Origin: Desulfoferula mesophila
Lineage (GTDB): Bacteria; Desulfobacterota; Desulfarculia; Desulfarculales; Desulfarculaceae
Direction of reading: 5' to 3'
DNA length: 64,000 bases
Assembly (NCBI RefSeq): GCF_037076455.1
Contig: NZ_AP028679.1
Coordinates: forward strand, 3,983,501 to 4,047,500
Shown: piece by piece, positions 33,344 to 41,429 of the stretch
Position numbering within the stretch: the first letter of the stretch is position 1
Layout: each line of letters starts with the position of its first letter
Made by a program: the position numbers and the translations under genes
The notes under the pieces: generated by a model
The model's input: only the letters and a program-made list of their open reading frames with translations
Told to the model about the DNA's origin: nothing
Database searches by the model: none

Positions 33344-35080
33344 ATGGCCAGACTTTTACGCGTGAACATGAGCGACATCACCACCAAGTTCGAACCCGTG
33401 CCCGAGCAGTACCAAGGCCTGGGAGGCCGGGGCCTTACCTCGGCCATCGTCAGCAACGAGGTGGACCCCACCTGTCATCCCATCGGCCCCCTGAACAAGC
33501 TTGTGATTTCCACCGGCCTGTTGGGCGGCACCAGCTGCGCCAACAGCGGCCGCATTTCCTTTGGCGCCAAAAGCCCCCTCACCGGCGGCATCAAGGAGGC
33601 CAACAGCGGAGGCCAGACCGGCATCCACCTGGGCCGCCTGGACATCCTGGGCGTGGTGGTGGAAGGGGTGGCCGAAGCCGGCAAATTCTATAAGTTGATT
33701 GTTAACGCCGAGGGGGCCGAGCTGGTCCCGGCCGACGACCTCAAGGGTCTGGGCACCTACGACACCGTGGAAAAGCTCAAGGCCGCCCACGGCGACAAGT
33801 GCTCCTTCATCATGGTGGGCCAGGCCGGGGAGGCCATGCTCACCGCCTCCAGCATCGCCTGCACCGACACCGGGCAGCGCCCCACCCGCCACGCCGGGCG
33901 CGGCGGCCTGGGCGCGGTGATGGGCTCCAAGGGCCTCAAGGCCATCGTCCTCGACCCCGCCGGGGGCCATGCCCCCGAGATGGCCGACCCGGAGGCCTTC
34001 AAGGCCGCGGCCAAGAGCTTCGCCAAGTTCCTGACCTCCCACCCGGTGACCGGCGAGGGCCTGCCTGCCTACGGCACCGACATCCTGATCAACATCCTCA
34101 ACGAGGCCGGCGGGCTGCCCACCCGCAACTTCAGCGAGGGCCGCTTCGCCGACGCCGAGCAGGTGGGCGGCGAGCACATGAACGAGGTGACCACCAAGCG
34201 CGGCGGAGTGTGCACCCACGGCTGCATGACCTCCTGCGTCATCCGCTGCTCCGGCCTGTACGTTGACGAAAAGGGCGACTACGTGTCCAAGTGGCCCGAG
34301 TACGAGACGGTCTGGGCCTGGGGTCCCAACTGCGGCATCAGCGACCTGGACCTCATCGCCAAGATCGACTACATGTGCGACGACTTCGGCCTGGACACCA
34401 TCGAGATGGGCACCGCCATGGCCGTGGCCATGGAGGGCGGCCTGTTGGAGTTCGGCGACGGGCCGGGGGCCATGGAGGCCTTGGCTCAGGTGGGCCAGCT
34501 GACCCCCCTGGGCCGCATCCTGGGCAGCGGCACCAAGACCGTGGGCCAGGTGTTCGGGGTCAAGCGGGTGCCCGTGGTCAAGGGCCAGAGCATGCCCGCC
34601 TACGACCCCCGGGCGGTCAAGGGCGTGGGCGTCACCTACGCCACTACCCCCATGGGCGCCGACCACACCGCGGGCTACGCGGTGGCCACCAACATCCTCA
34701 AGTCCGGCGGCGAGTTGGACCCCCTGAGCCCCCACGGCCAGAGCGACCTGTCGCGCAACCTGCAGATCGCCACCGCGGCCATCGACACCGTGGGCCTGTG
34801 CCTGTTCGTGGCCTTCCCGGTGCTCGATAGCCCCGAGTCCTTGAACGACGTGGTGACCATGCTCAACGCCCGTTACGGCTGGCAGCTCACGGTGGACGAC
34901 GTGCCCGGCGTGGGCCAGAAGGTCCTGGAGATGGAGCTGGACTTCAACCGCCGGGCCGGCTTCAACAAGTCCATGGACCGCCTGCCCGACTTCTTCAAGC
35001 GCGAGCCCCTGCGGCCCCACAGCGCGGTCTTCGATGTCACCGACGAAGAGCTGGACCGCACCCTGGACTTTTCTTCCTAG
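33344..35080 (+). CDS. aldehyde:ferredoxin oxidoreductase (tungstopterin family)
   Basis: 578 residues, family size. The N-terminal pterin-binding domain ends in RHAGRGGLGAVMGSKGLKA (183-200). Cysteines at 290, 294, 298 and 302 give a C-x3-C-x3-C-x3-C cluster, and a later Cys in VGLCLFVAF supplies the fourth [4Fe-4S] ligand position. The enzyme couples aldehyde oxidation, or acid reduction at low potential, to ferredoxin. The ATG follows AGGAGGA by 7 bases. A longer frame upstream is not coding by context, because it crosses the divergent regulator gene. A MoaD-like gene follows at once. Substrate is unknown. Confidence 0.92.
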   Translation: MARLLRVNMSDITTKFEPVPEQYQGLGGRGLTSAIVSNEVDPTCHPIGPLNKLVISTGLLGGTSCANSGRISFGAKSPLTGGIKEANSGGQTGIHLGRLDILGVVVEGVAEAGKFYKLIVNAEGAELVPADDLKGLGTYDTVEKLKAAHGDKCSFIMVGQAGEAMLTASSIACTDTGQRPTRHAGRGGLGAVMGSKGLKAIVLDPAGGHAPEMADPEAFKAAAKSFAKFLTSHPVTGEGLPAYGTDILINILNEAGGLPTRNFSEGRFADAEQVGGEHMNEVTTKRGGVCTHGCMTSCVIRCSGLYVDEKGDYVSKWPEYETVWAWGPNCGISDLDLIAKIDYMCDDFGLDTIEMGTAMAVAMEGGLLEFGDGPGAMEALAQVGQLTPLGRILGSGTKTVGQVFGVKRVPVVKGQSMPAYDPRAVKGVGVTYATTPMGADHTAGYAVATNILKSGGELDPLSPHGQSDLSRNLQIATAAIDTVGLCLFVAFPVLDSPESLNDVVTMLNARYGWQLTVDDVPGVGQKVLEMELDFNRRAGFNKSMDRLPDFFKREPLRPHSAVFDVTDEELDRTLDFSS

Positions 35081-35091
35081 CCTGCTATAGC

Positions 35092-35122
35092 GACGGGCCG
35101 GGGCCCAAAGCCCCGGCCCGTC
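35092..35122 (+). other. strong hairpin between aor and the MoaD-like gene
   Basis: A perfect 13-bp stem (35092-35104 with 35110-35122) encloses the loop CCAAA. It lies 12 bases after the aor stop and just before the next start region. No U-run follows, so it is probably a stabiliser of the aor mRNA or a partial terminator rather than a full stop. Confidence 0.5.
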
Positions 35123-35137
35123 TCATTGGAGAGCCGC

Positions 35138-35434
35138 GTGCAGATTACCGTAAAGCTGGCCGGCCCCCTGCGCAAACAGGTGGAGGGGCTGGTGGGCGGC
35201 GAAAAGACCTTGGAACTGGCCCAAGGCACCACGGTGTCCCAAGCCATAGAGGAGCTGGGGCTCACCGGCAAGGTGCGCATGCTCATGCTCAACGGCCGGC
35301 CCCTGCAAAAAGACGCGCCCATGATGAACGGCGACCGCCTCATGCTCCTGCCCCCTTCCCTGGCCTACAACATGTACGTGGCCACCAACTTCCTGGCCCC
35401 CTCGGTGCGCGAGGACATCAACAAAAAGTCCTGA
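35138..35434 (+). CDS. MoaD/ThiS-like ubiquitin-fold protein without C-terminal Gly-Gly
   Basis: 98 residues from GTG 35138, with TTGGAGAG upstream. The beta-grasp pattern is clear: QITVKLAGPLRKQV, TVSQAIEELGL, VRMLMLNGRP and NGDRLMLLPP. Normal MoaD/ThiS proteins end in Gly-Gly, which is adenylated and thiocarboxylated. This one continues past that point into LAYNMYVATNFLAPSVREDINKKS-type sequence and has no terminal GG. It therefore probably acts as a structural or accessory subunit rather than a sulfur carrier. It sits directly behind aor, as MoaD-like genes often do. Confidence 0.75.
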   Translation: MQITVKLAGPLRKQVEGLVGGEKTLELAQGTTVSQAIEELGLTGKVRMLMLNGRPLQKDAPMMNGDRLMLLPPSLAYNMYVATNFLAPSVREDINKKS

Positions 35435-35602
35435 GCCGCCGCCCGGGCACTGCGTCCCGCCCCAGCCGGGCCATTTTTAAATTGGGCCCTATCCCTATCT
35501 ATTTTGGGTGCTATACCCTATTCCCCGGCCCGGACAAGTTTCTTATGTTGAAACTCAGGATCGGCCCATGTCGGGCCGCCGCGAGCCAGCCGGGAGGTCG
35601 TT

Positions 35603-36241
35603 TTGGAATCCAAGCCAAAAGCGTCCCCTGCCCCGCCATCAGCCGCCGCCCCGTCCAGGCACCTGGTTTTGATCAGCGAGCATCCCACCCAATGGCGGAG
35701 GGTAGTGCGCGCCTTTTTGCGGGAGGGGCTGACCCAAGGTGAGCCCTGCCTGTTCCTGGACTGCCTCTACACCCGGCCCAGCGTGTGCCGCTTTTTGGAC
35801 CAAGCTGGCCTGGACACTCGGGCGGCCCAGAAGCGGGGGATGCTTACCTTCCTGGCCGCCGAAGAGATGTTTAACCAGCAGGCGGTGTTCTCGGCGGCCA
35901 CCTGCCTGGGAGCCCTGCTCAAGGTGGGACGCGGCGCTTTGCACCGCCAACGCGGCCGCCTGCGGGTGGTGGCGGACATGAACTGGGCGGCGGACACCCG
36001 CCTCAATCACCGGCGCCTGCTGCTATACGAAGAGATGCTCAACCACCACATCCTGCCCAACCACCCGGTGGACCTGCTTTGCCTCTATGACCGGGCCCTG
36101 TTCCCTCCCGCCTTTTTGGAGCGGGTGCTGGCCCTGCACCAAGGCCAGGCGGCCATACCCGGACCGGCCGGAGCGGGCGGGGGCCTGCCCCTGCCCCTGA
36201 ACGACGGCAACCACCGCCTGCCCCGCCTGGCGGCGCTGTAG
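35603..36241 (+). CDS. MEDS-domain protein (DcmR-like sensory domain)
   Basis: 212 residues. After a Pro/Ala-rich N-terminus, residues about 18-175 match the MEDS domain, a degenerate RecA-like sensor fold found with DcmR and in anaerobe signalling proteins. Recognisable blocks are VLISEHPTQWRRVVRAFL, LFLDCLYT and the C-terminal PVDLLCLYDRALFPP. No DNA-binding domain is attached, so it is a sensor or adaptor. It starts at TTG 35603 behind GGGAGGT. It follows the MoaD-like gene after about 170 bases and faces the leftward thiF-like gene. Confidence 0.72.
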   Translation: MESKPKASPAPPSAAAPSRHLVLISEHPTQWRRVVRAFLREGLTQGEPCLFLDCLYTRPSVCRFLDQAGLDTRAAQKRGMLTFLAAEEMFNQQAVFSAATCLGALLKVGRGALHRQRGRLRVVADMNWAADTRLNHRRLLLYEEMLNHHILPNHPVDLLCLYDRALFPPAFLERVLALHQGQAAIPGPAGAGGGLPLPLNDGNHRLPRLAAL

Positions 36242-36252
36242 AGCCGCCGCAC

Positions 36253-37107
36253 TTAGCCCAGGGTGAGTATCTCCAGGGAGGGCTCGCCCAGGTCCAGGTG
36301 CAACAGCCGCCCCGGCCCCAGGGCCGAGCGGCCCAACAAGAGCTTCATGGCCTCGGCCACCTGCAGGCTGGCCACCGCCGCCGGGGTGGGGGTGGGGGTG
36401 CCCATGAGCACCTCGGCCCCCTGCTCCTTGGGCGGGGGGGTGGGGCCGTGCAGCTCGCGCAGGCCCGGCCCCTGGGGGGGGATCACCATGAGCATGCCCT
36501 CCATGCCCGCCAGGGCCCCGTGCACCAGTGGCACCCCGGCGGCCCGGCAGGCGTCTTCCAGGTCGTAGCGGGCGGCCAGGTTGTCCAGGCAGTCCACCAC
36601 CACCCCGCGCCCCGCCACCAGGGCGGGCAGATTGTCCGGGCCGATCCAGGCCACCTCGCCCCGCGCATCGCAGGCCGGGTTGAGGCGGGCCGCCGCCTCG
36701 ACCGCCACCTGGGCCTTGGGCCGCCCCAGGGTCTCGGGCGTGGCCAGCATCTGGCGGTTGAGGTTGCTCTCCTCGAAGCGGTCGCCGTCCACCATCAAGA
36801 GCTCGCCCACCCCCAGGCGGGCCAGCAACAGACAGGTCAGCCCCCCCAGGCCGCCGCAGCCCATCACCGCGGCCGAGGAATTAAGCAGGCGGGCCTGGTC
36901 TTGGGCGCTCAGCTCGCCCCGGTTGGCCCTGAGGCGCTCGGGCCAGATGCCCTGCTCCAGGCACTCCAACATGGCCGCCTTAAGCCCCGCCCCACGCCGG
37001 GCGGCCAAAGCCTCCAGACCCTCCCAAGACACCGAAAAAAAGGCCTCGCCTCCGGGCAGGGGGTTTTCTTTCAGATGGGGGGCCAGGATATCGCTGAGCT
37101 CGGGCAT
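36253..37107 (-). CDS. ThiF/MoeB/HesA-family E1-like adenylating enzyme
   Basis: 284 residues. The nucleotide-binding GCGGLGG is followed by DGDRFEESNLNRQ and VDCLDNLAAR, all signatures of ubiquitin-activating-like enzymes. The zinc-binding CxxC pairs of MoeB are not visible. It should adenylate the C-terminus of a ubiquitin-like carrier, most obviously the ThiS-like protein encoded immediately upstream, whose stop codon overlaps this ATG (TAATG). It is the last gene of the hgcA-hgcB-radical SAM-thiS-thiF run, and it also lies next to aor-moaD, so it may serve tungsten-cofactor biosynthesis. Confidence 0.85.
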   Translation of the reverse strand: MPELSDILAPHLKENPLPGGEAFFSVSWEGLEALAARRGAGLKAAMLECLEQGIWPERLRANRGELSAQDQARLLNSSAAVMGCGGLGGLTCLLLARLGVGELLMVDGDRFEESNLNRQMLATPETLGRPKAQVAVEAAARLNPACDARGEVAWIGPDNLPALVAGRGVVVDCLDNLAARYDLEDACRAAGVPLVHGALAGMEGMLMVIPPQGPGLRELHGPTPPPKEQGAEVLMGTPTPTPAAVASLQVAEAMKLLLGRSALGPGRLLHLDLGEPSLEILTLG

Positions 37108-37352
37108 TAGCCGCCTCCCACCGGCGGGAACAGACCCACCCGGTCGCCGTCCTTTAGCCCCTGCTCCAGGGCGGCGGAGCGTCCGTTGACCATGATGATC
37201 TTGATGCGGGCCGGGTCCAGGCCCAAACGGTGGATCAGGCCCTCGGCGCTCTCACCGGGCAGGAACTCCACCTCCAACCCCGCGTTGGGGTCGTAGTCCG
37301 GCACCTGCTTGCGCAGGGTGGTGCTCAGTTTGACCAACAGGGGCATGAACAT
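37107..37352 (-). CDS. ThiS/MoaD-like sulfur-carrier protein with C-terminal Gly-Gly
   Basis: 81 residues. It has beta-grasp features: LLVKLSTTLRKQV, ESAEGLIHRLGL, IKIIMVNGRSA and DGDRVGLFPP. It ends in GGG, so it can be adenylated and thiocarboxylated by the adjacent ThiF-like E1, with which it overlaps by one base. Two Met codons are possible starts (37352 and 37346). It lies 44 bases downstream of the radical-SAM/GNAT gene in the hgcA-led run. The sulfur acceptor is not obvious; molybdenum/tungsten pterin, thiazole or a thiolated peptide are all conceivable. Confidence 0.82.
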   Translation of the reverse strand: MFMPLLVKLSTTLRKQVPDYDPNAGLEVEFLPGESAEGLIHRLGLDPARIKIIMVNGRSAALEQGLKDGDRVGLFPPVGGG

Positions 37353-37396
37353 CCTCGCCCAAGGGTTTTGTGGTTAGACCGCGCGGCCGGCAGCCC

Positions 37397-38887
37397 CTAG
37401 CCCAAATCCAGGCTCATCTCCTGGTGCTCCCAGCCGTGGATGGCAAAGGGCTCCCCCCGCTTTTGCCAGCCCAAGCGGGCGAACAGCGGCACGTTGGCCG
37501 CCTGTACCGCGGCGGTGAGCCCCTCGGCCCCCCGGCGGCGGGCCTGCTCCGCGGCCTGGGTCAACAGCTCCGAGGCCATGCCCCGGCCCCGCGACTCTTG
37601 GCGCACCGCCAAACGTCCCAGGCGCAGCAAGCCGCCCTCCTCGTCCCCGGCCAGCAGGCGCAGCACCCCGGCCAACTCGCCACCCTGCCAGGCCCCCAGG
37701 TGCAAGGCCTCGTCGTCGGAGCCGTCCTGGTCGGTGTCTTGCACGATGCCCTGCTCCTCCACGAACACCCGGTGGCGCAGGGCCAGGGCCGTTTTCAACT
37801 CGTCGGGATTGCGCAGGGGGCGCACCACCAAATCCGGCGGTTCCAGCTCCCAGGCCCACAGGGCGCTGTAGGCTCCGGACCGGGCCGCGCCCGCCTGGGC
37901 TTGGGCCAGGCTCAGCCCGTGGTCGCGCATATACACCGCGACCTCCTGGTACAGCCCGGCCAGATACTCCGGGTCCGGCGGGGCGGGCAGCTCCATCTCG
38001 CCGCCGGGACGGGCCGGGGTAATCAGGGGGATCACCCCCATCTCGACCAGCAGGTGGCAGCCCTCCAGGGTTTGGTCGCTGTCCTCGCCCAAGCCCACCA
38101 GGATGGTGCAGCTCACATGCCCGGCCCCCAACAGGCGCACCGACTCGGCCCAGGCCTCCATGTAGCGGTCCAGGCCCAGGCCCAGCTTGGCCGGGGCGAT
38201 GCGGCTGAGCACCGTGGGATCGAAACTCGTCAGGCTCAGGTCCAGGCAGTCCACCCCCGCCTTGGCCAAGCGCTTGAGGTCCTTGGTAAAGGCCGGGGGC
38301 AAAAGCACCGCCTCCACCGGCAGACCGGCGGCTCCCTTGACGGCCTGGGTGCAGGCGATCAGATGCTTGATCTCGCCGCCCGCCGGGGGGACCAGCCCGG
38401 CCACCAGCATGACGTGGGCTACCTGGTCCAGCTCCTTGGCCCGCGCGGCGGCCAGGCCCACCTGGAGCGGGGTCTTGTCCTCCAGGTCTTGGCCCGCCTC
38501 CCGCGCCGGCCCCACCAGGCAAAAGGCGCAGCGGTTGGGCGAGGCCCAGAACAGGCAGGTGGGCCCCACCGCGGCCCAGAGGCCGTCGGCCCCGTAGCGC
38601 CGGGCGATGCGGCCCAGGGGCACCCCCGCCGGATCGCTCTCGGCCCGAAAGGCCGGGGCGGGCAGCACCTCCACGGTGGCCTCCACCGGCTCTCCCGCGA
38701 AGCGCAGGCTCCCCCCGGCCAGGCTCCAGGGCGAATCGCCCGCCCAGGGGCCGCTCACCACGGGGCACACCGCCCGGCCGCCCACCCGGAGCACCAGGTC
38801 CTCGCCCGGCGCGGGCATGGGGGCCGCGCCCGGTTCCAGGCGCAGTCCTCGGCACAAGAGTTGGTTGATTATCTGGGCGTTATCCAT
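37397..38887 (-). CDS. radical SAM protein (MSMEG_0568-like) fused to GNAT acetyltransferase
   Basis: 496 residues from ATG 38887. The radical-SAM motif is Cys111-x8-Cys120-x2-Cys123 (TCLFWASPNRCAFC), the unusual spacing of the MSMEG_0568 family, known from Nit1C nitrilase clusters. The preceding GVPLGRIARRYGADGLWAAV block also fits. Residues about 340-495 form a GNAT domain starting VVRPLRNPDELKTALALRHR, like the separate acetyltransferase of the same Nit1C clusters. Here the two are one chain and no nitrilase gene is present. It lies 66 bases downstream of hgcB, ahead of thiS and thiF. Its chemistry is unknown. Confidence 0.8.
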   Translation of the reverse strand: MDNAQIINQLLCRGLRLEPGAAPMPAPGEDLVLRVGGRAVCPVVSGPWAGDSPWSLAGGSLRFAGEPVEATVEVLPAPAFRAESDPAGVPLGRIARRYGADGLWAAVGPTCLFWASPNRCAFCLVGPAREAGQDLEDKTPLQVGLAAARAKELDQVAHVMLVAGLVPPAGGEIKHLIACTQAVKGAAGLPVEAVLLPPAFTKDLKRLAKAGVDCLDLSLTSFDPTVLSRIAPAKLGLGLDRYMEAWAESVRLLGAGHVSCTILVGLGEDSDQTLEGCHLLVEMGVIPLITPARPGGEMELPAPPDPEYLAGLYQEVAVYMRDHGLSLAQAQAGAARSGAYSALWAWELEPPDLVVRPLRNPDELKTALALRHRVFVEEQGIVQDTDQDGSDDEALHLGAWQGGELAGVLRLLAGDEEGGLLRLGRLAVRQESRGRGMASELLTQAAEQARRRGAEGLTAAVQAANVPLFARLGWQKRGEPFAIHGWEHQEMSLDLG

Positions 38888-38953
38888 GGCTGCTTGCCTC
38901 CGGCTGACTGGCTGGGTGGCCCGGCAAGTCATTGTACCACCGGAGGCGGGGGA

Positions 38954-39310
38954 TCAGCAGCAGCCGGAACTTTTGCGGGGCGGGGCCGCCTCCAGGTTGG
39001 TTTGCAGGCCCTGTTGGGCGGCGCGGGGCTCGGCCACGCAGCAGCAGCCGTTGCCCTTGCGGCCCAGGGCGCTGTTGATCACCGCCTGGGCGCAGCCCAC
39101 CCCGGCCTCCACCCACAGGGCTTGGGCCGGGCAGTTGGTCATGCAGGCCCCGCACTCCATGCAGGCGTCGCGCCGGGCCACCACCACCCGCTTGTCGCGT
39201 AGCTCCAGCACCCCCTGGGGGCAGACCTCCACGCACAGGCCGCAGCCCACGCACAGCTCGGGGTTGGCGCTGAGGCTGGCCACGTTCTTGAGGTATTGCA
39301 AACCAGGCAT
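38954..39310 (-). CDS. hgcB: HgcB, ferredoxin-like partner of mercury methylation
   Basis: 118 residues. Two [4Fe-4S] motifs are present: CVGCGLCVEVCP (Cys 20, 23, 26, 30) and CMECGACMTNCP (50, 53, 56, 60). The second matches the HgcB signature C-M-E-C-G-A-C. A further Cys73 and C-terminal Cys clusters (GCCC at 89-91 and a terminal CC at 117-118) match the HgcB tail proposed to bind Hg(II). HgcB reduces the corrinoid of HgcA. The start is 9 bases after the hgcA stop, as in other hgcAB pairs. Confidence 0.93.
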   Translation of the reverse strand: MPGLQYLKNVASLSANPELCVGCGLCVEVCPQGVLELRDKRVVVARRDACMECGACMTNCPAQALWVEAGVGCAQAVINSALGRKGNGCCCVAEPRAAQQGLQTNLEAAPPRKSSGCC

Positions 39311-39319
39311 GTTCTTCTC

Positions 39320-40456
39320 CTAGCCCGCCAGCAAGGCGTAGATCCACAGGCCCAGGCCCAGGGCCGTGGCCGCGATCTGCAAGGGCACCGCCCGGCGCAT
39401 CTCCTTTTTCACCCCGGACAGGGAGGTGTAGGTGGATGCGCCGGTGAAGTTCATGGCCAAAAAGCTGCTCAGGGCGGGCACCGCCAGGCACCAGGCGGCC
39501 AGTTCGGCGTCGAACGAAACGGGCCACAGGGCCCAGAGCAGCGCCGCCCCGGCCAGGCCCGGCCACAGGCCCTTGAGCGAAAAGGCCCGCCCCGGCAGCC
39601 AGGGCAGCAACACGGGCGAGGCCACCGCGCCGGCCACCAGGGCCAGGAGCATGGCCCCCACGGCCCTTAGCCCCGGACCGGCCAGCCCGGCCCAGAAGCC
39701 GGAGCCGCCTACCAGGCCGCCCAGCCCGGCCAGCAGCAGCAACAGGGGCAGCAGCCACAAATAGGTCCTGAGCGCCTGGGTCAACTCCACCGGCACCAGC
39801 AGCGCGCGGGCCGCCAGGGGAAAGCTCACCCGGCGCATGGCCGGATCGGCCCTGAGGCCCGCCGCCAAAAACGCGGGCAGGTCCCCGGCCCGCACCGGGC
39901 CGAAGGTAACGCTGAAGCCGCAGAGCTTTTTGACCGTATGGGCGGCCACTCCCGGCGCGGCCAGTTGGGGGACGATGAGCCGCCGATGCTCCACCACCCG
40001 CTCCAGGCCGCTGGAGCCCACCCGGGCGGCCAGCTCGGCGGTGCCCATGGTGCCCTTGCCCGCCGCGCACCACACGTTGATCCCCTTGGTGTCCAACACC
40101 AAGAGCCAGGCGTCCAGGTCCCGCGCCGCCTGGCGCAGGTGGTCGAAACTAAGCTTGTAGTTGGCGCTGACCAGCACCGGCGAGTTGGGGCCGGGGTGGT
40201 TCAGGGCGTAGAGGCCGGGCACCACCTTGTAGTCGTGGCGGCCGAAGCCCAGGCGAACCCGGAGGGAGCCCCGGCGGTCGGCCCGGCTCAACTCGCCACC
40301 CACCCGAGGCACCGGACCGGCCGGCGTGGCCTCCTCACCCAACACAAAGGGCTGGGCCTGGGGATCGCCGTAGGCCTCCGGCGCCGCGCAAGAGGAGACA
40401 GGCTCCTGGGGCGGCATCTGGGTCAGCAGGGGCAAGGGCTGGGGGGCGGGGCTCAT
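39320..40456 (-). CDS. hgcA: HgcA, corrinoid methyltransferase of mercury methylation
   Basis: 378 residues. The diagnostic cap-helix motif NVWCAAGK is at residues 127-134, with Cys130 expected as the lower axial cobalt ligand. The next residues are GTMGTAEL, where GTFGT is usual. The N-terminal half is a cytoplasmic cobalamin-binding domain like the CO-dehydrogenase corrinoid protein. The C-terminal half has about five membrane spans and ends near STYTSLSGVKKEMRR, as in known HgcA. With HgcB it transfers a methyl group to Hg(II). GAGAGAG precedes the ATG. It heads the five-gene run. Confidence 0.95.
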   Translation of the reverse strand: MSPAPQPLPLLTQMPPQEPVSSCAAPEAYGDPQAQPFVLGEEATPAGPVPRVGGELSRADRRGSLRVRLGFGRHDYKVVPGLYALNHPGPNSPVLVSANYKLSFDHLRQAARDLDAWLLVLDTKGINVWCAAGKGTMGTAELAARVGSSGLERVVEHRRLIVPQLAAPGVAAHTVKKLCGFSVTFGPVRAGDLPAFLAAGLRADPAMRRVSFPLAARALLVPVELTQALRTYLWLLPLLLLLAGLGGLVGGSGFWAGLAGPGLRAVGAMLLALVAGAVASPVLLPWLPGRAFSLKGLWPGLAGAALLWALWPVSFDAELAAWCLAVPALSSFLAMNFTGASTYTSLSGVKKEMRRAVPLQIAATALGLGLWIYALLAG

Positions 40457-40499
40457 CTCTCTCTCCGGGGCGCGGCCATTGTCTAATAACGTGGTAGGA

Positions 40500-40528
40500 A
40501 TTTTACCCCTGGGGAGAGTTCGTGACCA
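40500..40528 (-). promoter_or_regulatory. candidate promoter for hgcA
   Basis: On the minus strand TGGTCA and TAAAAT are separated by 17 bases, matching four and five of six consensus positions. The hexamers overlap the 3' end of the upstream esterase gene. The predicted leader to the hgcA ATG at 40456 is about 37 bases. Confidence 0.4.
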
Positions 40529-41408
40529 GGGGTCGAGGCCGGGCGGGTTTGCCCCCGGCCGTCCCGCGCTTCTCCAGCAGCTCGTACATGGCCTGGGCCA
40601 GGCGGCGGCCCAGGATCATCTGGGAGGCGGTGGTCAGATGGATGCCGTCGTCCTTGAGGGCCAGGTCGTCGGTGGTCACCATGCGCACCAGGGGCAGGCG
40701 CAGCGCGGCCTGGCGCTTTTTAAGCAAATCCCAATAACGGAAGGCCGGATCGGCGCGCCACTGGGGAGCTAAGGCCCCGATTTGACAGAACACCACCGGC
40801 AGCCGGGGGTCGCCCAGATCGCGCCGCCAGGCCGCCACCAGGGCGGCGAAACGGCTGGGCCAGGTTTCGGCCGCCTGCCGGGAATAGGCATCGCTCTCGC
40901 CCTGGTAAAACAGCACCCCGGCCAGGCGGGCCTTGGCCCCGGCCAGGCGGGCCCGGCGCAGGCTGGAGCCGTAGAGGCTGTCCGGCCGGGAGCCGGGAGC
41001 CCAATGGGCCAAGGTGCTCCCTCCCCTGGCGCAGGGGATCAGCCCCACCCGCGCCTGGGGCATCAGCCCGGTGAGGACTTGGGCAAAGGCCAGGCCGGGC
41101 CCCACCCCGGGGCACAGGTCCAGGGAGCAGGCGTCCTTTTGCCCGGCGGGGTCGTCCAGGGGCTCCACGGCCCTGGTCCACACGTCGGCGTTGCTGAAGT
41201 TGCCGATGCGCCCGGCGTTGGCCGGAAAGCCCGGCGGCAACTCGCTCAGGTCCCCATGGCCGGACATGTTGGACTGGCCGGCCAGCAGAAACACCAGGGC
41301 CCCGCTTTCGTCCCAGTCCGAGCCGCAGCCCACCCCGCCCAGCAGCAGGAGCCCCGCCAGGAGCAGCAGGCCCAACCGCCCGCGATCAATGAGCCATTTG
41401 CTTGACAT
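40503..41408 (-). CDS. SASA-domain carbohydrate esterase lipoprotein
   Basis: About 301 residues from ATG 41408. A signal peptide ends in the lipobox LGGVGC (Cys28). The block LLAGQSNMSGHG carries the GQSN motif with the Ser nucleophile of sialate-O-acetylesterase-type SGNH esterases. DDGIHLT near the C-terminus supplies the Asp-x-x-His pair. It probably removes acetyl groups from cell-wall or exported polysaccharide. Several in-frame upstream Met codons exist; the chosen start gives a conventional lipoprotein signal. The gene lies 46 bases ahead of hgcA on the same strand, so they may be co-transcribed. Confidence 0.8.
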   Translation of the reverse strand: MSSKWLIDRGRLGLLLLAGLLLLGGVGCGSDWDESGALVFLLAGQSNMSGHGDLSELPPGFPANAGRIGNFSNADVWTRAVEPLDDPAGQKDACSLDLCPGVGPGLAFAQVLTGLMPQARVGLIPCARGGSTLAHWAPGSRPDSLYGSSLRRARLAGAKARLAGVLFYQGESDAYSRQAAETWPSRFAALVAAWRRDLGDPRLPVVFCQIGALAPQWRADPAFRYWDLLKKRQAALRLPLVRMVTTDDLALKDDGIHLTTASQMILGRRLAQAMYELLEKRGTAGGKPARPRPLVTNSPQG

Positions 41409-41429
41409 CCAACGCATTTGCCATATCAT
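41402..41429 (+). promoter_or_regulatory. strong candidate sigma70 promoter, rightward
   Basis: A perfect TTGACA (41402-41407) and TATCAT (41424-41429, five of six) are separated by 16 bases. It points into the structured non-coding region at 41436-41631 and the TonB-system operon beyond it. It overlaps the start of the leftward esterase gene. Confidence 0.5.

Noticed and set aside
35435-35602. Terminator after the MoaD-like gene
   Set aside because: GGGCC/GGCCC around an AT-rich loop is too short and is not followed by a usable U-run.
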